NCBI GenBank assembly: GCA_002339135.1
Contig: DDJR01000071.1
Coordinates: 1 to 26,913, forward strand
From: Flavobacteriales bacterium UBA2619
Lineage (GTDB): Bacteria > Bacteroidota > Bacteroidia > Flavobacteriales_D > Sanyastnellaceae
Direction: 5' to 3'
DNA: 26,913 nucleotides
Positions 15,501 through 24,287 of the stretch are shown in pieces. The translations under genes were made by a program, and so were the position numbers. The first letter of the stretch is position 1; every line of letters starts with the position of its first letter. The notes beneath the pieces were generated by a model, which worked only from the letters and a program-made list of their open reading frames with translations, made no database searches and was not told the origin of the DNA.

Positions 15501-18290
15501 GTGTCTCAAAAACATTTACCTACACTAAGCGCGTCTTCATTTTTAGAAGATTTAGCCAGTACTGTTCTAAAAAATGAGACCATGGGTTCATGTGCTGTAG
15601 TTCTGCCCAGCTTCAGAGCTGTTACTACATTCAAAAGAATAATTACACGACAGGCCACAAAAGCGTGTCGGATGCCTCAAGTCATGACTTTAGGGGCTTT
15701 TATGGAAGGAAGCGGGGATTTTCAAATAGCTGACAATCTTGAGGTTTTAGCGAGATTGTATCAGGTGCAGTTAGCGTCTAGTTTAGAAAAAAAAGATTTT
15801 GGGTTGTTTTTGAATTGGGGTTCAGTAGCACTTGCGGACTTCCACCAGATAGACCATCACATGAAAGATGCTCATCAGGTTTTTAAAAATCTTAGAGACA
15901 TTAAAGAAATTGAGGAGTGGAGTTTTGACAATGCGAACGAACTGACTGAAGCCCAAATCTCTTTTATGCATCAGTGGGATCGACTCCCTCACCTCTACAA
16001 AGATCTCCATGATAGATTGAAGAAAGACGGCATGACGACAAAGGCCATGCTAAGCTGGGAGGTTGCTAAAAAAGGAGATGTTCAAAAATACATGAACGTT
16101 TATGCCGCAGGACTTGCAGCGATTACACCAAGCGAAAAATTGTATCTCACAAAATGGCACGAGGCTGGAAAGCTTCATTACCTTCCAGATGCTGATATCT
16201 CATATGTCCATGACGCTCATATTGAAGCCGGATATTTTATTCGAGATTTAAGTGAATTTCCTTGCAACATTCCAGATAAAATCGCTCAATCACCTCCAGA
16301 GCTTGAAATCACAAGATGCAGTTCTGTAATGAGTTCTTGTCAACTTGTTCGCCAAATTGTACTCGAGCTCAGTGAAGATGAGAAAAACAAAACTGTCATT
16401 GTGTTGCCCGATGCCGGAACTCTTCCTGTGTTGTTACAAGCACTCCCAAACAATGACGTGGGATACAATGTGACCATGGGGGTAAGTATTCGAGAAACAC
16501 CTATCTCACCATTCTTAAATCTTATTCAAAGAATGACCTCAAGGCCTGACAGTGGATGGAGATTCGAAGAGCTTGTTTCTCTGTCAAGCCAACAAGTTGT
16601 TTTAGAATATACTGCAAAGATCAATTTATTTAAATCTGACTCCACAAATTCGTTACACCAGTTAGCAAAAAGGAATTCAGGTTGGGTAAACATGAAGACG
16701 ATCGAAGAGGTTTCTGAGGGAGCTTTTTATTCTCTTTTACTAGATCTTGAACCCTTAAAAGCACCAGGAGCAAAAGAATTTCTTCAAGGACTGGATGATT
16801 TCTCACGGAAAATAGAAAAAAACCTTCAGCAAAGTAAGAACCCTTGGGTTAGAGCCGGGTGGACGAGTGTTAGAAAAGTGGTGAGCATCATGCTGCGCCT
16901 CCAATCTGACCTTAATCCCTGCAACAGCGCGAGTGATGTTCGGGCTTTGATGCACAAACTTCTTGGAGGTGAGAAAGTTAACCTGATCGGCGAACCCGCA
17001 AGAGGATTGCAAATTATGGGCCTGACAGAGACACGAGCGTTAGACTATGACAGAGTCATTATCATGGATTGCAACGAAGGAATTCTTCCTAAGAATGAAA
17101 TGGTTGACAGCTATTTACCTGCAGATTTAAAGCATTCAATCAACATGCCCGGGAGACATGAAAGAGAGGCTGCATATGCTTACAGCGTGTACCGACTTTT
17201 AAATCGCTCCAAAAAAATTCAACTTCTAACCCGAACAAACGGGAAAGATTCCGATGAAGTGAGTAGATATATTCTACAGTTTCAACATTCATATAAACCC
17301 ACAATGGGAAAACTTGTGGAGTCCACTTTCAGTATGCCGAGCCCTCAAGCAAGACCTGAAATACCCGCAATGAAGCTGACTGAAAAAATGAAAGGAAGAA
17401 TTGATCTTTGGGCAAAAGAAGGAATCTCACCCTCGGCGCTCAACAAACTACTCTCTTGTGAAAGAAACTTTATTTACAGATATTTACTCAGACTCCTAGA
17501 ACCAAATGAACTGGAAGAAAGTATTGAGAGCAGCACTCTAGGCTCAATTGTGCACCATGTATTCGAACATGGATTAGAAGACGCTCTCCATCAAACACTA
17601 CAACCTCACCATCTCAAATCCATTCTAGAGAATGTAGATGATTTTCTAAACAAAGCCGTTGAACACTGCTATAAACATGGAGTTGCTGACAGTGGTGAAA
17701 ATTTATTGTTAATACGGTCGGCAAAGTCAACGATTAAGAAGATTGTAAACCAAGAACTGCTGGAATTAAAAAAGAGCAATGCTGAATCCATTACCATTAC
17801 AGGGCTAGAAGATGAGTTTCAAGCCACATACCACTTGGATGATGGAGGGGAAGTTAAGTTTTTCGGGTATGCAGACCGGCTAGAAAAGGTGGCTGGAGTC
17901 ACCCGAGTTGTTGATTACAAGACCGGAATCACAACCCAAACAGATTTAAATTTAAAGGCCGATTGGGATCTTCGAGATGGAAAGCTCGACAAAGGGAAAG
18001 CTTCAAAAGCGCTTCAACTATTAGTGTATTGTGCTATACTTCTGAATGATGAATCGCTCAAAGAAGTGAAGGCATCCATTCGGTCAGGACGCAACGCACA
18101 TTCAGGATTACTGAACTTAAAAATTGGAAAACGAACAGAAATAAATCGGGAAGATGTCGAGATGCTCATTGATTGGTTGTCATCTAGGCTTTCTGATTTC
18201 AAAGAAGAAGGTCGAGAAATGATCCACAACGAAGAATCTCATTATTGTGAATACTGTGTCGTCCTTGATCCACCAATTGTTGCATATTAA
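15501..18290 (+). CDS. addB: AddB-type nuclease subunit (PD-(D/E)xK family)
   Basis: The 929-residue protein should be the partner of the AddA-like protein at 2331-5564 in double-strand-end processing. The N-terminal helicase-like region has no Walker A lysine (CAVVLPSFRAVTTF near 32-45), as expected for an inactive helicase fold of AddB type. The middle keeps degenerate helicase motifs, for example LDYDRVIIMDCNEGILP and GRHEREAAYAYSVYRLL. The C-terminal nuclease has SALNKLLSCERNFIYRYLLRL with C653, GSIVHHVFE, GYADRLE, and D805-Y-K807 in VVDYKTG. Three cysteines of an AddB/Cas4-type Fe-S staple are visible (C653, C916, C919), but the expected fourth is absent before the stop. The start is GTG at 15501, with no good ATG nearby. 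The end overlaps or abuts the glycosyltransferase start. Confidence 0.88.
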   Translation: MSQKHLPTLSASSFLEDLASTVLKNETMGSCAVVLPSFRAVTTFKRIITRQATKACRMPQVMTLGAFMEGSGDFQIADNLEVLARLYQVQLASSLEKKDFGLFLNWGSVALADFHQIDHHMKDAHQVFKNLRDIKEIEEWSFDNANELTEAQISFMHQWDRLPHLYKDLHDRLKKDGMTTKAMLSWEVAKKGDVQKYMNVYAAGLAAITPSEKLYLTKWHEAGKLHYLPDADISYVHDAHIEAGYFIRDLSEFPCNIPDKIAQSPPELEITRCSSVMSSCQLVRQIVLELSEDEKNKTVIVLPDAGTLPVLLQALPNNDVGYNVTMGVSIRETPISPFLNLIQRMTSRPDSGWRFEELVSLSSQQVVLEYTAKINLFKSDSTNSLHQLAKRNSGWVNMKTIEEVSEGAFYSLLLDLEPLKAPGAKEFLQGLDDFSRKIEKNLQQSKNPWVRAGWTSVRKVVSIMLRLQSDLNPCNSASDVRALMHKLLGGEKVNLIGEPARGLQIMGLTETRALDYDRVIIMDCNEGILPKNEMVDSYLPADLKHSINMPGRHEREAAYAYSVYRLLNRSKKIQLLTRTNGKDSDEVSRYILQFQHSYKPTMGKLVESTFSMPSPQARPEIPAMKLTEKMKGRIDLWAKEGISPSALNKLLSCERNFIYRYLLRLLEPNELEESIESSTLGSIVHHVFEHGLEDALHQTLQPHHLKSILENVDDFLNKAVEHCYKHGVADSGENLLLIRSAKSTIKKIVNQELLELKKSNAESITITGLEDEFQATYHLDDGGEVKFFGYADRLEKVAGVTRVVDYKTGITTQTDLNLKADWDLRDGKLDKGKASKALQLLVYCAILLNDESLKEVKASIRSGRNAHSGLLNLKIGKRTEINREDVEMLIDWLSSRLSDFKEEGREMIHNEESHYCEYCVVLDPPIVAY

Positions 18291-19587
18291 ATTGAAGCCT
18301 ATTCAGAAAAATAAAAAGGTGTTAATCATCACCTACTACTGGCCCCCTTCAGGAGGAGCTGGTGTACAACGCTGGTTAAAATTCTCAAAATATTTACACA
18401 AATTTGGATGGGATCCCGTGGTTTTCACACCTGGAAATCCAGATGTCCCCGTGGAGGACGTCTCCTTAACAGAAGAAGTCCATGAATCGGTTCAAGTTCT
18501 GAAAATACCTATTTTTGAGCCTTCAAGGGTCATCTCCTTTTTAGGTGGAAAAAGCTCTACCACACGAATGGGAGCATCTACAAAGTCGAGAAATAAAACC
18601 TCATTTCTGAATAGATTTGTTCGTTGGGTAAGAGGGAATGTTTTTATTCCTGATGCAAGAATAACTTGGGTTAAGCCAGCAGTTAAGTTCGCAAACACAT
18701 GGCTAAGTGAAAACCCAATTGATGCAATCATAACAACAGGACCCCCTCACAGCATGCACCTCATCGGACTGGGTATCAAAAAAGCCAATCCAGATCTGGT
18801 GTGGCTCTCTGACTTTAGAGACCCATGGTCTGATATGGACTACTTGGATGACTTTCACATGGGGAAGCGAGCAAAAAACAAACTGATCGCAATGGAGAAA
18901 ATGGTGGTGCAGTATTCTGATAAAATCATAGTCACTTCTCCTTCTGTCGTAAATACACTGTTAGATCACAGCGACAAGGAAAAGGCAACTTTGATACCTA
19001 ATGGATGGGATCTAAAAGACTTTCAGAATATTCCAGCTTCCGTGCAAGACTCCACTGTATTTATAATAGGACATTTTGGATCTCTCTATGGCTCGCGCAA
19101 TGCCCCCGGTTTGTGGCGAGCTGTTAAAAAATGGAATCAAGCTGAACGCATGAAGATCGAAATTCACCTCGTAGGTTCTGTTGGTGACGAGATCAAGTTA
19201 GAAGTAAACAAAGAGAAATACGTGAAGTTCACACCTTCACTAGGTCACAAACAAGCTGTCATTAAAATGATGAATTGCGATGCCCTTCTTTTGGTCCAAA
19301 ACGCAACAGATGCAGCGCGAAAATGCACTCCCGGCAAAGTCTTTGAATATATCGCTTGTGAAAAACCTCTTCTAAGCATTTGCAATGAACCCAGCGATCT
19401 TGCATCGCAGCTAGAAAATTGGGGCTTGCCATTTTGTGGTCATGAAGATGAGGACGCCGTCTATGAAATACTGAAACTGATTACCAAAAAAGAGGGGCAA
19501 CACAAAGTAGATCCTACTCTTTATGAGAGAAAGGCATTAACTCAAAAACTTGCTACGGAACTTAATATTCTAACCAAGGATCGTTAA
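18247..19587 (+). CDS. GT-B glycosyltransferase (GT4-like)
   Basis: Predicted retaining sugar transferase for cell-surface or exopolysaccharide assembly; donor and acceptor cannot be read from sequence. The N-terminal Rossmann domain opens with KKVLIITYYWPPSGGAGVQRW, typical of this Bacteroidota group. IDAIITTGPPHS and WLSDFRDPWSD follow, then the C-terminal domain with ATLIPNGWD, IIGHFGSLYGSRN, and the donor-binding region CTPGKVFEYIACEKPLL. The listed start is GTG at 18247, which would overlap addB by 44 bases. TTG codons at 18277, 18280 or 18292 are alternatives; 18292 would begin two bases after the addB stop and suits the conserved N-terminus better. No in-frame ATG lies upstream of the domain. 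It converges on the DUF2147 gene with a 10-bp gap. Confidence 0.88.
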   Translation: MNTVSSLIHQLLHIKLKPIQKNKKVLIITYYWPPSGGAGVQRWLKFSKYLHKFGWDPVVFTPGNPDVPVEDVSLTEEVHESVQVLKIPIFEPSRVISFLGGKSSTTRMGASTKSRNKTSFLNRFVRWVRGNVFIPDARITWVKPAVKFANTWLSENPIDAIITTGPPHSMHLIGLGIKKANPDLVWLSDFRDPWSDMDYLDDFHMGKRAKNKLIAMEKMVVQYSDKIIVTSPSVVNTLLDHSDKEKATLIPNGWDLKDFQNIPASVQDSTVFIIGHFGSLYGSRNAPGLWRAVKKWNQAERMKIEIHLVGSVGDEIKLEVNKEKYVKFTPSLGHKQAVIKMMNCDALLLVQNATDAARKCTPGKVFEYIACEKPLLSICNEPSDLASQLENWGLPFCGHEDEDAVYEILKLITKKEGQHKVDPTLYERKALTQKLATELNILTKDR

Positions 19588-19597
19588 ACCGACACGC

Positions 19598-20080
19598 CTA
19601 GTCAACTTCCCTCAGCCAATCCTGTGTTCTGAATACGAACCAAATGTATCCTCGGACTTTGAGAACATCCGGCTCTCCGTCTTCTAACCACATTTCACAA
19701 TCGTAAATAGACCCTTTCTTGGGATCACAGATTGTCCCATCCTTCCACTCCTGAGTATTGTCTTCTGAGACAACCATGTTTCTGACGATTTCCATTCCTA
19801 AGGCAGGCTGGTCTTTTCTGTCATCATCACACTTGTCACAATGCGGGGTTTGATCTTCGTCTGGAAGGCGAAACAACTCGACTACAGTACCGAAAAATTG
19901 ACCGTCACGTTCGACGATGTCAACCACACTTTTAATACGACCTGTTTCGTCATCAATGGTTTTCCATCGACCTTCAATTGAAGTTTGGGCAAAAGATATT
20001 AGTGATGTTAAAAAGAAACATCCAAGAAGAGTAACATGTTTAAATTGAATCATAAAGCGAATTACGTGCTTTTTACACAT
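19598..20080 (-). CDS. DUF2147 secreted protein
   Basis: The 160-residue protein has a signal peptide (hydrophobic VTLLGCFFLTSLISFA, cleavage before QTSIEG). The mature part matches the DUF2147 layout: IEGRWKTIDDETGRIKSVVDI, GQFFGTVVELF, a CDKCDDD cysteine pair, LGMEIVRNM, a DPKKGSIYDCEMW strand, LKVRGY, and a final aromatic segment. The family is a small periplasmic beta-barrel of unknown function. The start ATG (20080-20078) overlaps the YihY stop as TAATG, indicating translational coupling; a second ATG at 20053 is possible. It is the last gene of the nadC, YihY, DUF2147 run. Confidence 0.87.
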   Translation of the reverse strand: MCKKHVIRFMIQFKHVTLLGCFFLTSLISFAQTSIEGRWKTIDDETGRIKSVVDIVERDGQFFGTVVELFRLPDEDQTPHCDKCDDDRKDQPALGMEIVRNMVVSEDNTQEWKDGTICDPKKGSIYDCEMWLEDGEPDVLKVRGYIWFVFRTQDWLREVD

Positions 20081-21009
20081 TATAGCAAGTTGCTCTTCGC
20101 TTCATTTCGCGCTTTGTGGATACTCACATTAAATTCAAACCCCAACAGGAGGATAGAGCTATTCGCATTGACCCAAACAAGAAGAAGTAAAAACGTTCCC
20201 AATGAACCGTACAACCTGTTGTAACTGTCTAAATAAGTAATGAAAGCTCCAAATCCCAATGAAAGCAGTACAGTTAGCATTGTAGTCATTGTAGCTCCAG
20301 GAGTAATTGTCCGCCATTTGTCACGCTCAGGGTTTCCAAAGTGATACAAGATAGAAACTGAGAAATACACAAGAATTAGGGACATTGTCCATCTTGCTAT
20401 ATTGAGCCAAGGCACAAGTTTACCCGGTAGCAAATCATTGTCGGAGAGCCATGTCAAGCCTTGGCCGCTGAATCCGATAAGCAGCACTGCGATGCCAAGC
20501 ATAACAACCAAGGTGACTAAAAGCAACAGTGAAATTACATAGTACAGCAACGGACTTCCCTTTTTTTCCAACAAATAACTAGCATTGAACCCTGCTAAAA
20601 TCGCATTCACACTACTAGAAGCATAGACGACCGTTAAGACAAACCCAACAGATAAAATTGAAACATGGCTTTTATCAAGGAGGTCATTTACGGTTAACTC
20701 AAACAAAGACACGGTCTCACCTGGGAAGAATAAAAGAAGTGCGTCCATCACATCTTTTGTCTCGAGAGGAGTGTGTGGCAATACACTCAAAAGAAGAATC
20801 ATCGCTGGAAAAAAAGCGAGCAAAAGACGATAAGAAATGGAGGCTGCTCTGATAGAAACTGAACCGTTAATTAAACCGAGTCCAAAAAATCTAAATACAT
20901 CATACAGGTTCATGCCTTCGACGCCCCAAGGACTAATCGACCGTAAAAACGACTTGGCTTGCTGTATCTTCAAGCTTGAATCAACCCACTTTTTAATCTT
21001 ATTTGACAT
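20080..21009 (-). CDS. YihY/BrkB-family inner-membrane protein
   Basis: The 309-residue protein has about six membrane helices. Family marks are the early RAASISYRLLLAFFPAMILLLSVLP segment, VYASSSVNAILAGFNASY, a long hydrophobic pair in the middle, FGNPERDKWRTITPGA, and the GAFITYLDSYNRLYGSLGTFLLLLVWVNANS stretch, which is the most conserved part. Despite old labels (ribonuclease BN, virulence factor), the molecular function of this family is not established; transport has been suggested. The ATG at 21009 overlaps the nadC end by 11 bp and its stop overlaps the DUF2147 start by one base, so the three genes form a tight operon. Confidence 0.92.
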   Translation of the reverse strand: MSNKIKKWVDSSLKIQQAKSFLRSISPWGVEGMNLYDVFRFFGLGLINGSVSIRAASISYRLLLAFFPAMILLLSVLPHTPLETKDVMDALLLFFPGETVSLFELTVNDLLDKSHVSILSVGFVLTVVYASSSVNAILAGFNASYLLEKKGSPLLYYVISLLLLVTLVVMLGIAVLLIGFSGQGLTWLSDNDLLPGKLVPWLNIARWTMSLILVYFSVSILYHFGNPERDKWRTITPGATMTTMLTVLLSLGFGAFITYLDSYNRLYGSLGTFLLLLVWVNANSSILLLGFEFNVSIHKARNEAKSNLL

Positions 21010-21877
21010 GTGTTGTACTCTTCAAACTTAAATCTAAGCTTTTGACAGAATGCGTCATATATCCCATACTTACAAAATCTACTCCTGCTTCTCCGTACCC
21101 TCTTACATTCGCAGGTGTGATTCCTCCGGAAGCTTCAAGACACACAATGTGACCGTACTTTTCAACGGCTTCACTGACTTTCTCAGGATTAAAATTGTCC
21201 AGTAAAATACGTTCGATGGATACCCCAGATTTGACTGATGCAGAGATGGCATCCTCAATTTCTGTAAAAGAACGCGTTTCAACAACCAAAGGCAATGATG
21301 GTAAATCAGGAGCTCTTTCTCTGAGGTATTGGGCAACCTGATGAATCGCTCCTTCCATGCTGCCTGCAAAATCAACATGATTGTCCTTTAAAAGGATCAT
21401 GTCGTATAACCCCATTCTGTGATTTACACCCCCACCCAGGACAACGGCCTGTTTCTCAAACGCACGAAGACCAGGCGTTGTTTTTCTTGTATCTAAAACC
21501 TGTGTTGGAGTTCCCTCTAAAGTCTTCACCACTTCCGCGGTTCGTGTGGCAATCCCACTCATTCGTTGCATGAAATTTAAAGCCAAACGCTCCCCCGTTA
21601 AAATGTCTCTAGCGGGCCCCTCTAATTCAATGACTACATCACCAAATTTTACAGGACCACCGTCTTCAATATTCGATGTAAAACGAATGAGGGGATTCAC
21701 CTGAAAGAACACCTCCCTTGCTACTTCAATCCCAGCTAAAACACCGTTTTCTTTAGCTAAAATGTATCCTTTTTGGGACAAGTCGGCTGGAACACTCGAC
21801 TCAGATGTAACGTCACCTGACCCCACATCTTCTTGTAGTGCAAGAGAAATAAAACTCTTCATATCATCATTAAGCAT
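20999..21877 (-). CDS. nadC: Nicotinate-nucleotide pyrophosphorylase (carboxylating)
   Basis: Quinolinate phosphoribosyltransferase: converts quinolinate and PRPP to nicotinate mononucleotide, CO2 and PPi in de novo NAD synthesis. Visible motifs are LQEDVGSGDVTS at 14-25, GERLALNFMQRMSGIATRT at 95-113, DTRKTTPG at 129-136, HRMGLYDMILLKDNH at 153-167, LLDNF, LEASGGI, and a closing SMGYMTHSV. All substrate-binding Arg, Lys and His clusters look intact and the length (292) is normal. The start may be the ATG at 21877 or the one at 21862 (MKSFISLAL), which fits many family members equally well. It heads the nadC-YihY-DUF2147 operon and is divergent from rlmH across 39 bp. Confidence 0.97.
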   Translation of the reverse strand: MLNDDMKSFISLALQEDVGSGDVTSESSVPADLSQKGYILAKENGVLAGIEVAREVFFQVNPLIRFTSNIEDGGPVKFGDVVIELEGPARDILTGERLALNFMQRMSGIATRTAEVVKTLEGTPTQVLDTRKTTPGLRAFEKQAVVLGGGVNHRMGLYDMILLKDNHVDFAGSMEGAIHQVAQYLRERAPDLPSLPLVVETRSFTEIEDAISASVKSGVSIERILLDNFNPEKVSEAVEKYGHIVCLEASGGITPANVRGYGEAGVDFVSMGYMTHSVKSLDLSLKSTTHVK

Positions 21878-21916
21878 AGTGTAAAGATACTACCCTAGAA
21901 ACCGTAACTTCACACA

Positions 21917-22393
21917 GTGCAGATTTCAATAATAGCAACAGGGAAAACGAATGCGGTTTGGATTAAAGCCGGGATTGAGGAGTACGCAAAACGAATGAAA
22001 CGCTATGGGCGATTTGTTCTTGTAGAAACACCCAACTTGAAAAATAAATTTGCAAAGGCCGATTCTAAACGTGTCATGAAGGAAGAGGCGATACTTCAAT
22101 CGAAAGCACTAGAAAGTGTCGATTACCTTGTTTTGCTAGATGAACACGGAAAACAATACACCTCTGTCGGCTTGTCCACTCAAATACAAAAACTTCAGGT
22201 TAGGGGACTTAAACATGTGGCATTCCTGATTGGTGGACCTTACGGATTCGACCCTTCCATCAAATCAAGAGCCAACGAACTTTGGGCATTGGGGCCGTTA
22301 ACGTTTCCTCATCAACTCATTCGGATTTTTGCTGTAGAACAAATCTACCGCGCCCATACGATTATCAAAGGAGAACCTTACCACCATCCATAA
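21917..22393 (+). CDS. rlmH: 23S rRNA pseudouridine-1915 N3-methyltransferase RlmH
   Basis: SPOUT-class SAM-dependent enzyme that methylates pseudouridine 1915 in helix 69 of 23S rRNA on assembled ribosomes. The 158-residue length is typical. Diagnostic segments are YAKRMKRY at 23-30, LDEHGKQYTS at 74-83, the knot loop FLIGGPYGF at 103-111, LTFPHQLIRIFAVEQIYRA at 128-146, and the C-terminal GEPYHHP. The start is GTG at 21917, giving MQISIIATGK, which matches the family N-terminus exactly. It ends against the bidirectional terminator shared with atpC. Confidence 0.97.
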   Translation: MQISIIATGKTNAVWIKAGIEEYAKRMKRYGRFVLVETPNLKNKFAKADSKRVMKEEAILQSKALESVDYLVLLDEHGKQYTSVGLSTQIQKLQVRGLKHVAFLIGGPYGFDPSIKSRANELWALGPLTFPHQLIRIFAVEQIYRAHTIIKGEPYHHP

Positions 22394-22406
22394 AAGCTTG
22401 CACAAA

Positions 22407-22432
22407 AAAAAGCCAACCGAAGTTGACTTTTT
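22407..22432. terminator. Bidirectional terminator between rlmH and atpC
   Basis: An 11-bp stem (22407-22417 with 22422-22432), one C-A mismatch, and a four-base CGAA loop. One arm starts with an A-tract (22404-22411) and the other ends in a five-T tract, so on either strand the hairpin is followed by a U-run. It sits 14 bases past the rlmH stop and 22 bases past the atpC stop, ideal for two converging transcripts. Confidence 0.85.
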
Positions 22433-22453
22433 AAACAGTATATGTTGCGTTTT

Positions 22454-22687
22454 TTACTGAGCTAAGATGGTAACGTGGTTGTTAAGAACTTCCACTGTGC
22501 CTCCATTAACCTCGAAGGTCAATTCTTCACTGCCTGTTTTTAAAGTAATCTCACCTTTTCTCAAAGTTGTTACTAAGGGAGCGTGATGACTCAGTATCCC
22601 TAAACTTCCATCCGTGCCAGGCAAACCTAAATAAGTAGCTTCTCCTTCATAAAGATGCTTGTCCGGTGTAAGAATATCAACTGTCAT
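22454..22687 (-). CDS. atpC: F1Fo ATP synthase epsilon subunit, short form
   Basis: The 77-residue protein is the N-terminal beta-sandwich of the epsilon subunit of the F1 rotor stalk: MTVDILTPDKHLYEGEATYL, then PGTDGSLGILSHHAPLVTTL, and FEVNGGTVEVLNNHVTILA. It ends where longer epsilon subunits continue into two C-terminal helices, so the inhibitory helical domain is missing. Short epsilons of this kind are, to my knowledge, usual in Bacteroidota. It starts five bases after the atpD stop and must be co-transcribed with it. Confidence 0.95.
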   Translation of the reverse strand: MTVDILTPDKHLYEGEATYLGLPGTDGSLGILSHHAPLVTTLRKGEITLKTGSEELTFEVNGGTVEVLNNHVTILAQ

Positions 22688-22692
22688 CGCGA

Positions 22693-24198
22693 TTAAGCTT
22701 CTGCCTCTGCAAGCATTCTTTCTCCGTCAGCAATCACCTCTTCAATGGTACCTTTCAGGTTAAAAGCTGCTTCTGGATACTTGTCTAGGTCACCGTTAAG
22801 AATCATTTTAAACCCTTTGATTGTATCCTCAATTGGAACAAGAACACCCTCGATACCTGTAAACTGTGTAGCTACGTGGAATGGCTGTGACAAGAAACGA
22901 CTAATACGTCTTGCTCTATTTACAGCTTGCTTGTCTTCTTCAGACAGCTCATCCATACCTAGAATCGCGATAATATCTTGAAGTTCCTTGTAACGCTGAA
23001 GTATCTCTTTCACATCCTCAGCACATTTGTAATGCTCCTCTCCGATCACCTCGGGATTCAAAATTCTAGAGGTGGAGTCAAGTGGGTCTACCGCGGGATA
23101 AATGCCAAGACTTGCAATCTTACGAGAAAGCACTGTCGTCGCATCAAGGTGGGCGAAAGTAGTCGCAGGGGCCGGGTCAGTAAGGTCATCTGCAGGGACG
23201 TAAACAGCCTGCACAGACGTAATAGAACCACGCTTGGTTGAAGAGATACGTTCTTGCATCACTCCCATCTCCGTAGCAAGAGTTGGTTGGTATCCTACAG
23301 CTGATGGCATACGTCCTAACAGCGCAGAAACCTCAGATCCAGCCTGTGTAAAACGGAAGATGTTGTCTATGAAAAACAGAATGTCACGTCCTCCTGTCTC
23401 CTCGTCTCCATCACGGAAATATTCTGCAACAGTCAAACCTGAAAGTGCAACACGAGCACGAGCACCTGGAGGCTCATTCATTTGACCGAATACAAGAGTC
23501 GCTTGCGACTTAACCAATTCTGTTTTATCAACTTTACTTAAATCCCATCCTCCAGCTTCCATACTTTCAACGAAAGCATCACCGTACTTGATGACTCCTG
23601 ATTCAATCATCTCACGAAGAAGATCGTTACCCTCACGTGTGCGCTCACCTACTCCAGCAAACACTGAGATACCTTCGTATCCCTTAGCGATGTTGTTAAT
23701 GAGCTCCATGATCAGAACCGTCTTACCTACTCCAGCTCCTCCAAATAGACCGATTTTTCCACCCTTTGAGTATGGCTCAATCAAATCAATCACTTTAATT
23801 CCTGTGAAAAGCACTTCAGAAGATGTAGAGAGATCTTCAAACTTAGGAGGCAATTGGTGAATGTTGCGACCATGTTCTTTGCTCACATCACCGATACCGT
23901 CAATAGCATCACCCACAACGTTGAAGAGACGACCTTTGATTTCATCACCTGTTGGCATTTGAATACCTGTTCCAGTAGCGCTTACATTCATTCCGCGACT
24001 TAAACCTTCTGTGGCATCCATTGAAATAGCACGAATGGTATGTTCACCAATGTGTTTCTGTGTTTCCAAAATGACTTTTGAATCCCCTGCATCAATGACT
24101 AGGGCATCTAAAATATTAGGTAACTCGACTCCTTCTGGAAAACGAACGTCTACGACAGGTCCAATAACCTGTGATACGACTCCTTGTTTTGTTGACAT
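22693..24198 (-). CDS. atpD: F1Fo ATP synthase beta subunit
   Basis: Catalytic subunit of F1. The Walker A GGAGVGKT is at 153-160 and is followed by VFAGVGERTREGNDL. DILFFIDNIFRFTQAGSEVSALLGRMPSAVGYQPTL contains the Walker B aspartate and the strongly conserved beta-subunit signature, and VYVPADDLTDPAPATTFAHLDATTVLSR follows. The 501-residue length fits Bacteroidota beta subunits. The remaining ATP synthase genes are not in the window, so atpDC is a separate transcription unit from the Fo, alpha, gamma and delta genes. A TAnnTTTG promoter element lies 33 bases upstream of the ATG. Confidence 0.99.
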   Translation of the reverse strand: MSTKQGVVSQVIGPVVDVRFPEGVELPNILDALVIDAGDSKVILETQKHIGEHTIRAISMDATEGLSRGMNVSATGTGIQMPTGDEIKGRLFNVVGDAIDGIGDVSKEHGRNIHQLPPKFEDLSTSSEVLFTGIKVIDLIEPYSKGGKIGLFGGAGVGKTVLIMELINNIAKGYEGISVFAGVGERTREGNDLLREMIESGVIKYGDAFVESMEAGGWDLSKVDKTELVKSQATLVFGQMNEPPGARARVALSGLTVAEYFRDGDEETGGRDILFFIDNIFRFTQAGSEVSALLGRMPSAVGYQPTLATEMGVMQERISSTKRGSITSVQAVYVPADDLTDPAPATTFAHLDATTVLSRKIASLGIYPAVDPLDSTSRILNPEVIGEEHYKCAEDVKEILQRYKELQDIIAILGMDELSEEDKQAVNRARRISRFLSQPFHVATQFTGIEGVLVPIEDTIKGFKMILNGDLDKYPEAAFNLKGTIEEVIADGERMLAEAEA

Positions 24199-24230
24199 GT
24201 TGAACGCGTTTATGCTTGTATAATCGAGTG

Positions 24231-24238
24231 CAAAAGTA
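24231..24238 (-). promoter_or_regulatory. Bacteroidota -7 promoter element for atpDC
   Basis: Read on the minus strand the sequence is TACTTTTG, a full match to the Bacteroidota TAnnTTTG box, 32 bases before the atpD ATG. The -33 region is only loosely matched (GTTAA about 19 bases upstream). This placement gives a leader of roughly 25 bases. It would lie inside ribF if that gene began at the upstream ATG, which argues for the later ribF start. Confidence 0.55.
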
Positions 24239-24287
24239 CAACACGAGTTGTGAAATTAACACCCAATTTGAGCATAACTTTACACGC

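Noticed and set aside
22745..24223. Plus-strand frames opposite atpD
   Set aside because: They are antisense shadows of a highly conserved gene with no recognisable domain.
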